Assembly: GCA_947174975.1 (NCBI GenBank)
Contig: CAMWLA010000024.1
Location: forward strand, 1 to 12,840
DNA from: an uncultured Clostridia bacterium
GTDB lineage: Bacteria > Bacillota > Clostridia > Christensenellales > Borkfalkiaceae
Length of the DNA: 12,840 nucleotides
Direction of reading: 5' to 3'
The notes under the pieces were generated by a model. It was given only the letters and a program-made list of their open reading frames with translations. It made no database searches and was not told where the DNA came from. The stretch's first letter is position 1. Each line of letters starts with the position of its first letter. This document shows positions 7,615-12,840 of the stretch, piece after piece. The translations under genes and the position numbers were made by a program.

Positions 7615-8852
7615 TGGTACACTTTAAAAAATTCGACAACGGATTAAGACTTATAGTAAAGCAGATGCCGGGACTTATGTCCGTTACTATGGGAATAATA
7701 GTTCATACCGGTGCAAGCATAGAAACGGATGCCGAGGACGGGATTTCGCATTTCATTGAACATATGATGTTCAAGGGTACGAAAACGCGCTCGGCTTTCC
7801 GCATATCAGACGAAATGGACGCAATCGGCGCGCAAATGAACGCTTATACTTCAAAAGATTTGACTTGCTATTACGCTAAGTCAACGACGGGGCACGCGGG
7901 CGAAGCGTTTGAAATTTTATCCGATTTGTTTTTAAACAGTACTTTCCCCGAAGAGGAAATCGTCCGTGAAAAGGGAGTAATAGTCGAAGAAATAAATATG
8001 AACGACGATACGCCCGACGATCTGTGTCTTGATTTGCTTTCTAAAGCGTTTTACGGTGAAAGAGGTTACGGCAGAAATATTTTAGGCCCGCGTGAAAACG
8101 TAAACGGGTTTACAAAGCAAGATATTGAAAAGTATATGAAAAGGCGCTATACGGCAGGAAATATCGTAGTTTCTATGGCTGGAAATATAGAACCCGAATA
8201 TGCCGAAGAGCTTGTGGCACGTTATTTTTCGGATTTGCCTTGTTTGCCGACTGAAAAAATTGCGGTAAAAGTGGAAAATCCCGCGAAGTCGCTGTTCAGA
8301 AAAAAGGAGATCGAGCAAATTCATATAGGCATTGCATTTCCCTCTGTAAAGCGTTACGATAAACTTTTTGACGCTACGCAAATTTTAAATTCCGTTTTGG
8401 GCGGAAGTATGTCGTCGCGCCTTTTCCAGAAAGTGAGGGAAGAGTTAGGGCTTGCATATACGGTATATTCATATCTTTCTTCGTATGAGGAAACCGGTTC
8501 GCTCGTTGTATATTCCGGTGTAAATGCCGGCAATTATAGAAAGAGCGTAGATGCGGTTTTTGACTGTATAGACGATATAAAGCGCAAAAATATATCAAAA
8601 GAAGAGTTTATGCGCGGTAAGGAACAGCTTACTTCATCGCTTGTGTTTGCGCAAGAAAGTACAAGTTCTCAAATGCTTCTTTACGGTAAAGAGCTTATTT
8701 ACAGTGGTAAAGTTTATAATTTTGAACAGCGGATAAACGAAATCAGTTCAGTCACGCTTGACGATATTATGTCGGCAATAGAATGCAATTTTAACCGTGA
8801 CAAGCTTGCTTTATCAGTTGTCGGCAACGTGGACAAGCCGTTAAAAATATGA
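7614..8852 (+). CDS. M16 family zinc metallopeptidase (MlpA/YmxG-like)
   Basis: This 412-residue protein belongs to the pitrilysin/processing-peptidase family M16B, cytoplasmic zinc proteases that degrade or process peptides. The inverted zinc motif HxxEH is intact (H46, E49, H50 in HFIEHMMFKGT), and the distal glutamate ligand lies in VIVEEINM (E125/E126), about 75 residues on, as expected. The second, catalytically inactive half carries the conserved SSRLFQKVREELGLAYTVYSY region with the family's Arg/Tyr substrate-binding motif. Length is that of a single active-type subunit such as B. subtilis MlpA. No signal peptide is seen. AGGAG at 7605-7609 precedes the ATG, which shares one base with the deacetylase stop (TAATG). 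In B. subtilis the homologous pair follows pnp and MlpA has been linked to regulation of extracellular protease genes; here it follows mutS2 instead. Physiological substrate unknown. Confidence 0.95.
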   Translation: MVHFKKFDNGLRLIVKQMPGLMSVTMGIIVHTGASIETDAEDGISHFIEHMMFKGTKTRSAFRISDEMDAIGAQMNAYTSKDLTCYYAKSTTGHAGEAFEILSDLFLNSTFPEEEIVREKGVIVEEINMNDDTPDDLCLDLLSKAFYGERGYGRNILGPRENVNGFTKQDIEKYMKRRYTAGNIVVSMAGNIEPEYAEELVARYFSDLPCLPTEKIAVKVENPAKSLFRKKEIEQIHIGIAFPSVKRYDKLFDATQILNSVLGGSMSSRLFQKVREELGLAYTVYSYLSSYEETGSLVVYSGVNAGNYRKSVDAVFDCIDDIKRKNISKEEFMRGKEQLTSSLVFAQESTSSQMLLYGKELIYSGKVYNFEQRINEISSVTLDDIMSAIECNFNRDKLALSVVGNVDKPLKI

Positions 8853-9331
8853 GTATAGTTAAGGGCTTTGAACCCGCATATGACAATAAAAGCCGATTAT
8901 TGATTTTAGGTAGTTTTCCGTCTGTAAAAAGCCGAAAAATAGAGTTTTATTACGGAAATAAGCAAAACCGTTTCTGGCGCGTTTTGTGTTCGCATTTCGG
9001 TGAAGAAATTCCCGAAACCGTAGAAGGCAAACGTGATTTTTTATTAAAATACCGCGTGGCTTTGTGGGATATCGTTACCGAATGTGAAATAATCGGTTCA
9101 AAAGACGATACAATTAAAAATTTTAAAGTAGCAAATATCAAAACTTTCTTGCAAAATTCTCAAATTAAGTATATAATTTTAAACGGAAGCAAGGCTTATT
9201 CGATATTCTGCGAAAATTACTCAGATATAGGAATACCGTACGTAAAGCTTCCTTCAACAAGTCCTGCGAATACTCGGTTCAACGAAAAGGAGTGGCATGA
9301 TGCAATATCAGCAGCTTTTATCGATACTTGA
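8849..9331 (+). CDS. DNA-deoxyinosine (hypoxanthine) glycosylase, uracil-DNA glycosylase superfamily
   Basis: The 160-residue product matches the family 6 (HDG) branch of the uracil-DNA glycosylase superfamily. These enzymes remove hypoxanthine, formed by adenine deamination, from DNA to begin base excision repair. Motifs seen: LILGSFPS at 18-25 (water-activating loop region), YYGNKQNRFW at 34-43 with conserved N40, LWDIV at 72-76, SKDD at 84-87, LNGSKA at 111-116, and LPSTSPAN at 134-141, the DNA-intercalating/minor-groove loop. Length is normal for this compact family. The ATG overlaps the M16 stop as ATGA and there is no good ribosome site, so expression depends on coupling. Its 3' end overlaps the next gene by about 32 bases. 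Substrate preference (hypoxanthine versus uracil) is taken from the family, not seen directly. Confidence 0.88.
   Translation: MSIVKGFEPAYDNKSRLLILGSFPSVKSRKIEFYYGNKQNRFWRVLCSHFGEEIPETVEGKRDFLLKYRVALWDIVTECEIIGSKDDTIKNFKVANIKTFLQNSQIKYIILNGSKAYSIFCENYSDIGIPYVKLPSTSPANTRFNEKEWHDAISAAFIDT
9287..9292 (+). promoter_or_regulatory. Ribosome binding site inside the glycosylase gene, for the AlkD gene
   Basis: AAGGAG precedes two consecutive ATGs at 9297 and 9300. The gaps are four and seven bases, so the second ATG is the better start; the difference is one residue. Confidence 0.7.
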
Positions 9332-9980
9332 AGAAAATGCCGACCCTAAGTATCAAGAATTTCATAAGCGACTGTTGAAAAATGATAACATAAACGTTCT
9401 TGGCGTACGTGTTCCGATTTTGCGTAAAATTGCAAAACAGTTTAAGGGCGATATAGACAATCTTTTATCGTTTCCCGATGAATACTACGAAGTTACGTTT
9501 ATTAAGCTCACGGCAGTATCAAATCTTACATACAAAGAATTTATCAAATACGTCGATTTGTGCGTTTCTCTTATTGACAACTGGGCTACTTGCGACTGTT
9601 TTACGCCTAAATGTATTGAAAAGCATAAGGACGAATTTTTGCCCTATATCCATCAATATAAAGCGGTAAAAAGTGAATTTTATCAGCGCTTTGCTTTGAC
9701 AACGTTGTTGCACTTCTACGTTGAAGAAAAGTATCTCGGCATAATTGAGGATACTGTTAAAGTGGTTGATACAAGTCGCTATTACGTGCATATGGCGGCG
9801 GCATGGTTAATCGCCGAAATGCTTGTAAAATATTACGATGATGCGGTAAAATTTCTCAAAGCAGATGTAGAGGGAAATTTTCTCGATATAAAGACACATA
9901 ACAAGGCAATTCAAAAGGCAAATGAAAGTTTTCGGCTTTCAGATGAACAAAAAAAATTTTTAAAGGAAATCAAACGATAA
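9300..9980 (+). CDS. AlkD-type DNA alkylation repair protein (HEAT-like DNA glycosylase)
   Basis: This 226-residue all-helical protein belongs to the AlkC/AlkD family, built from HEAT-like repeats, which excises positively charged N3- and N7-alkylpurines without flipping the base. Counting from ATG 9300, the residues matching the active site of B. cereus AlkD are present: W95 and D99 in NWATCDCF (same W-x3-D spacing as W109/D113), R130 in FYQRFAL (R148), and W169 in AAAWLIAEM (W187, with the same 39-residue gap from the arginine). The catalytic aspartate and stacking tryptophans are therefore retained, favouring a working glycosylase over the AlkD2-type relatives. A strong ribosome site lies within the preceding glycosylase gene and the reading frames overlap, so the two repair enzymes are probably made together. 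An ATG at 9297 would add one methionine. Lesion range is inferred from the family. Confidence 0.92.
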   Translation: MQYQQLLSILEENADPKYQEFHKRLLKNDNINVLGVRVPILRKIAKQFKGDIDNLLSFPDEYYEVTFIKLTAVSNLTYKEFIKYVDLCVSLIDNWATCDCFTPKCIEKHKDEFLPYIHQYKAVKSEFYQRFALTTLLHFYVEEKYLGIIEDTVKVVDTSRYYVHMAAAWLIAEMLVKYYDDAVKFLKADVEGNFLDIKTHNKAIQKANESFRLSDEQKKFLKEIKR

Positions 9981-9981
9981 A

Positions 9982-12144
9982 ATGGACATTTCAGCAAAAC
10001 TTACGGAAGAATTCAGTTTAAAGGCAGAACACGTACATAATATTTTAAACCTTCTTGACGAAGGAAACACAATACCGTTTATTGCCCGTTACAGAAAAGA
10101 GATGACTGGTGCGATAGACGACCAAGTTCTGCGTAATCTTAACGATAGGTATGAATATCTTAAAAACCTTGAAAAGCGCAAGGAAGAGGTGGCAAAAGCT
10201 ATCGCCGAGCAAGAGAAAATGACTGAGGAAATTCAAGCTGCCATCGACGCTGCGCAGACTATGACCGAAGTTGAGGATATTTACCGCCCGTTCAAGCAGA
10301 AGAAAAAGACGCGTGCTTCCGTTGCAATCGAAAAGGGTTTACAGCCCCTTGCCGATTTTATTTTGGAGCAAGCCGGCGACCCTTATGCCGAAGCGGAGAA
10401 ATTCATTGATGAAGAAAAGGGCGTAAGCAGCGTTGACGACGCTATTGCGGGCGCTAAGGATATTATTGCTGAAATTATCTCTGATAATGCCGAGCTTAGA
10501 AAGAAGCTTCGTTCACTTTTGGAAAAACACGGTGAAATGCAAGTTAAGCTTGTCAAGGACGACGAAAGGGGAACTTATGCAATGTATGCGGATTATTCCG
10601 AGCTTATCCCCGAAATTAAAGACCACAGAGTGCTTGCTATTAACAGAGGTGAAAAGGAAGATTGCTTAAAGGCAAAAATCTATTTTGACCCCGATATTGC
10701 AAAGCGCGTCTGCGTTGCAAAATTTATAAAAAATAAGCACGAAACCGTTTGTGCAAAGATTATAGAAGAAGCGGCTGACGACGGTTACGATAGACTTATC
10801 GAGCCGTCAGTTCAGCGTGAAGTAAGGGCAATTCTCACCGATAGAGCGGGTGAGCAAGCGATTAAAATGTTCGAAGTAAACCTTCGTCCGCTTTTACTCC
10901 AACCTCCGGTAAAAGGTAAAGTAACGCTCGGGCTTGACCCCGGTTACCGTACCGGTTGTAAAGTTGCGGTTGTTGACGAAACGGGCAAGGTGCTTGACAC
11001 TTCCGTAATTTATCCCGTACCGCCTAAGAACGATATTGAAGGCGCTAAAAAGATAGTGAAGTATCTTATCGAAAAGCATAAGGTTGATATAATTTCAATC
11101 GGTAACGGTACGGCAAGTAAGGAAACGGAGATTTTCGTTGCAGATCTTCTAAAAGAAATTGACGCAAACGTAAGCTACGCGGTTGTAAACGAAGCCGGAG
11201 CCAGCGTATACTCGGCAAGCCCTCTTGCTGTTGAGGAATTTCCCGACTACGATTTGACCCTTCGCTCTGCAATTTCCATTGCAAGAAGGTTGCAAGACCC
11301 GCTTTCGGAGCTTATAAAAATAGATCCCAAATCGATAGGCGTAGGACAGTATCAGCACGATATGGATAAAAAGCGTCTTGACGGCGTTTTAGGCGGCGTG
11401 CTTGAGGACTGCGTTAACAGTGTAGGCGTTGATCTGAACACGGCAAGCGTTTCGCTTTTGAAATACGTTGCGGGACTTAATTCGGGTATAGCCAAAAATA
11501 TAGTTTCATACCGTGAAGAAAACGGCAAATTTACTTCGCGTAATCAGCTTTTAAAGGTTTCAAAGCTCGGAGCAAAGGCATACGAGCAGTGCGCGGGCTT
11601 CTTGCGTATCCCCGACGGCAAAAACATAATGGATAACACCGCGGTTCACCCAGAATCTTACGAAAAAGCCGAAAAGCTTTTATCGCTTTTTGGTTACAAC
11701 GATGCGGACGTGCGTGCGCGTAAACTTGCCGAACTACCCGCAAAGGTCAAAGCTTACGGTGAGGATAAAGCAGCTGCCGAGTGCGGACTAGATAAGGCGA
11801 CTATGAACGATATAATAAGCGAGCTTGTAAAGCCCGGCAGAGATATTCGCGACAGTTTACCTCAAAGACAGCTCAGAAAAGATATTCTCGGCATTGAAGA
11901 TTTGGCAGTTGGTATGGAGGTTGACGGCGTCGTTCGTAACGTAATTGACTTCGGTGCGTTTGTAGATATAGGCGTGCATCAAGACGGACTTGTCCATATT
12001 TCCGAAATTACGGATAAATATATCCGTCATCCGTCGGAAGCTTTAAAAGTCGGTCAACAAGTTAAAGCTGTAATTATTAGCCTTGATAAGGGTAAACAAC
12101 GTATAGGTTTATCGCTGAAACAAGTAAAAAAGCAAGCTAATTGA
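9982..12144 (+). CDS. tex: Tex family RNA-binding protein (S1 domain)
   Basis: Tex is a conserved cytoplasmic nucleic-acid-binding protein related to eukaryotic Spt6, implicated in transcription and, in several bacteria, in RNA turnover, toxin gene expression or stress survival. The 720 residues show the full family order: N-terminal helical region (1 to about 310, starting MDISAKLTEEFSL), YqgF/RNase H-like domain beginning at TLGLDPGYRTGC (D319), helix-hairpin-helix pair (about 485-560, VDLNTASVSLLKYVAGLNSGIAKNIV), a further helical section, and a C-terminal S1 domain (about 645-716, VDGVVRNVIDFGAFVDIGVHQDGLVHIS). The start ATG lies one base after the alkD stop; AAAGGA at 9962-9967 is rather far upstream (14 bases), so coupling probably helps. 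Nothing is truncated. The gene ends only two bases before the -35 element of the acpP promoter. Confidence 0.97.
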   Translation: MDISAKLTEEFSLKAEHVHNILNLLDEGNTIPFIARYRKEMTGAIDDQVLRNLNDRYEYLKNLEKRKEEVAKAIAEQEKMTEEIQAAIDAAQTMTEVEDIYRPFKQKKKTRASVAIEKGLQPLADFILEQAGDPYAEAEKFIDEEKGVSSVDDAIAGAKDIIAEIISDNAELRKKLRSLLEKHGEMQVKLVKDDERGTYAMYADYSELIPEIKDHRVLAINRGEKEDCLKAKIYFDPDIAKRVCVAKFIKNKHETVCAKIIEEAADDGYDRLIEPSVQREVRAILTDRAGEQAIKMFEVNLRPLLLQPPVKGKVTLGLDPGYRTGCKVAVVDETGKVLDTSVIYPVPPKNDIEGAKKIVKYLIEKHKVDIISIGNGTASKETEIFVADLLKEIDANVSYAVVNEAGASVYSASPLAVEEFPDYDLTLRSAISIARRLQDPLSELIKIDPKSIGVGQYQHDMDKKRLDGVLGGVLEDCVNSVGVDLNTASVSLLKYVAGLNSGIAKNIVSYREENGKFTSRNQLLKVSKLGAKAYEQCAGFLRIPDGKNIMDNTAVHPESYEKAEKLLSLFGYNDADVRARKLAELPAKVKAYGEDKAAAECGLDKATMNDIISELVKPGRDIRDSLPQRQLRKDILGIEDLAVGMEVDGVVRNVIDFGAFVDIGVHQDGLVHISEITDKYIRHPSEALKVGQQVKAVIISLDKGKQRIGLSLKQVKKQAN

Positions 12145-12145
12145 C

Positions 12146-12174
12146 TTGACAATACAAAGTATATATTGTAAAAT
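12146..12174 (+). promoter_or_regulatory. Strong sigma-A-type promoter for acpP
   Basis: A perfect TTGACA (12146-12151) and TAAAAT (12169-12174) are separated by the optimal 17 bases. Transcription would begin near 12181, leaving a leader of about 23 bases. The -35 begins two bases after the tex stop, so acpP is set off from the upstream run. No operator or riboswitch is visible. Confidence 0.85.
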
Positions 12175-12191
12175 TTATTTAAATAACCGAT

Positions 12192-12196
12192 GGAGG
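12192..12196 (+). promoter_or_regulatory. Strong ribosome binding site of acpP
   Basis: GGAGG sits seven bases before ATG 12204, close to ideal, in keeping with a highly expressed protein. Confidence 0.85.
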
Positions 12197-12203
12197 CGAA
12201 AAA

Positions 12204-12425
12204 ATGTTTGAAGAGGTAGTAAAAGCACTTTCTGAACAGTTAAATATTCCGCAAGAGAAAATCAAACCCGAAAATAATATTGTAAAAGATTTGGGTGCAG
12301 ACTCTCTTGACGTTGTAGAATTGCTTATGACTTTGGAAGACAGTACCGGTAAAACTATCCCCGAAGATAAAGTTGCAGATCTTAAAACTGTTGCAGATGT
12401 AGTGAATTTATTACAATCCCTTTAA
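12204..12425 (+). CDS. acpP: Acyl carrier protein
   Basis: The 73-residue acidic protein carries growing acyl chains in type II fatty acid synthesis and donates them to phospholipid and other acyltransferases. The phosphopantetheine attachment motif GADSLDVVELLM is intact, with S34 as the modified serine at the start of helix II, and the C-terminal helix (KTVADVVNLLQSL) is typical. Length is usual for a primary ACP. It has its own near-consensus promoter and ribosome site, consistent with abundant expression. It is not beside fabD/fabF or plsX here: neighbours are tex and a small unknown gene, with leuS convergent. It could be a second ACP for a specialised pathway, but the plain sequence and strong signals fit the housekeeping protein. 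Confidence 0.95.
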   Translation: MFEEVVKALSEQLNIPQEKIKPENNIVKDLGADSLDVVELLMTLEDSTGKTIPEDKVADLKTVADVVNLLQSL

Positions 12426-12437
12426 AGAGTGAGTATT

Positions 12438-12662
12438 ATGTTTAAGAAAAGTGAATTAAAAAAAGCAATCGCGGAAAGCGAAAGAACATTGGAAGATTTA
12501 GAGCAGAAACGTATTCGTTCACAATCGGCTCTGCTTTATGCGTACGTAAATAAATCTGAACCTCCCGTAGCTGATAGCGAGATTTTCAATCTTTATACTC
12601 AGTTAATCGAATTGGAGCGTAAACACCTTAACAATCTTAAGGAAGAATTTGATAAACTTTAA
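12438..12662 (+). CDS. Small coiled-coil protein of unknown function
   Basis: I do not recognise this 74-residue protein. It is charged and predicted helical: an N-terminal helix (about 4-26, KKSELKKAIAESERTLEDLEQKRI) with heptad-like leucines, a short break at SEPPVADSE (about 40-48), and a second helix (about 49-74) ending KHLNNLKEEFDKL. This pattern suggests an antiparallel helical hairpin or coiled coil. There is no signal peptide, membrane segment, cysteine or metal motif. ATG 12438 is preferred, with AAAGAG at 12424-12429 eight bases before it; a GTG at 12429 would add three residues. It begins 12 bases after acpP, shares its transcript and terminator, and so is likely co-expressed. No function is assigned. 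Confidence 0.72.
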   Translation: MFKKSELKKAIAESERTLEDLEQKRIRSQSALLYAYVNKSEPPVADSEIFNLYTQLIELERKHLNNLKEEFDKL

Positions 12663-12677
12663 TTTATTATGCAACTA

Positions 12678-12709
12678 AAAAAGAGGTTGGAATTTTCCAA
12701 CCTCTTTTT
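12678..12709. terminator. Bidirectional intrinsic terminator between the acpP transcript and leuS
   Basis: Perfect arms GAGGTTGG (12683-12690) and CCAACCTC (12697-12704) enclose a six-base AATTTT loop; flanking A and T runs extend the stem and supply a U tract on either strand. The plus side ends 16 bases after the small gene; the minus side lies just after the leuS stop. Confidence 0.92.
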
Positions 12710-12712
12710 GTT

Positions 12713-12840
12713 TTATACAATTATATTTATCAGCCGTTTAGGAACTAAAATAAATTTCTTTATCTGTTTTCCCTCAATTAACGGAGCAATTGCTTCGTCT
12801 GCAATTACAAGCGCTTCGATTTCATTTGCAGGCATATCTG
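12713..12840 (-). CDS. leuS: Leucyl-tRNA synthetase, C-terminal end only
   Basis: The minus strand reads DMPANEIEALVIADEAIAPLIEGKQIKKFILVPKRLINIIV and then a stop (TAA complement at 12713-12715). This is the characteristic C-terminal domain ending of bacterial LeuRS, the small domain that contacts the elbow of tRNA-Leu; the pattern K-x-I-x-VP-x-(K/R)-L-(V/I)-N-I-V at the terminus is the main evidence. Only 42 codons are inside the window and the gene runs off the right edge, so nothing can be said about the catalytic or editing domains. It converges on acpP and the small gene and uses the shared hairpin as its terminator. Confidence 0.88.
   Translation of the reverse strand, partial: DMPANEIEALVIADEAIAPLIEGKQIKKFILVPKRLINIIV

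Noticed and set aside
12162..12167. TATATT as the -10 element for acpP
   Set aside because: Its spacing from TTGACA is only 10 bases; TAAAAT at 12169 has 17.
1..12840. Defence island, mobile element, CRISPR array or biosynthetic cluster
   Set aside because: All genes are conserved core or common accessory families in one coherent strand run with similar codon use; there are no transposases, integrases, repeats, tRNA genes or attachment sites visible.

Overview
The window reads as a chromosomal housekeeping segment of a low-to-moderate GC bacterium of the Bacillota, most likely an uncultured clostridial lineage. The grounds are a MutS2 of B. subtilis size (785 codons), a polysaccharide deacetylase followed directly by an M16 peptidase (the ylxY-mlpA order of Bacillus), a long U32 protein with two cysteine clusters, Cof-type HAD and Tex proteins, strong Shine-Dalgarno sites at several starts, and tight head-to-tail packing. 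The taxonomic call is inference.

Layout. Positions 1-12144 are one long run of plus-strand genes with overlaps or gaps of only a few bases, apart from one 67-base AT-rich gap after mutS2. In order: the 3' part of uvrC (open at the left edge), a Cof-type HAD phosphatase, a U32 family gene broken by a frameshift near 3120, mutS2, a membrane-anchored NodB-type deacetylase homologue with a TTG start, an M16 zinc peptidase, a hypoxanthine/uracil-DNA glycosylase family gene, an AlkD-type alkyl-base glycosylase gene, and tex. A near-consensus promoter then drives acpP and a 74-codon coiled-coil gene of unknown function. A hairpin terminator that can serve both strands follows, and the 3' end of leuS lies on the minus strand at the right edge. 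No stretch longer than 300 bases lacks a gene.

How the genes relate. At least three products act on DNA damage: UvrC in nucleotide excision, and two base-excision glycosylases whose genes overlap. MutS2 acts in recombination control and/or ribosome rescue, and the U32 protein and Tex are tied to RNA modification and RNA binding. The run therefore looks like a nucleic-acid maintenance group with an envelope/peptidase pair inserted. acpP and leuS are separate core functions.

I found no mobile element, CRISPR array, prophage, toxin-antitoxin pair or defence system, and no convincing new system. The points most worth a second look are the U32 frameshift, the deacetylase homologue lacking the catalytic aspartates, the degenerate Smr motif in MutS2, the overlapping glycosylase pair, and the small unknown gene behind acpP.
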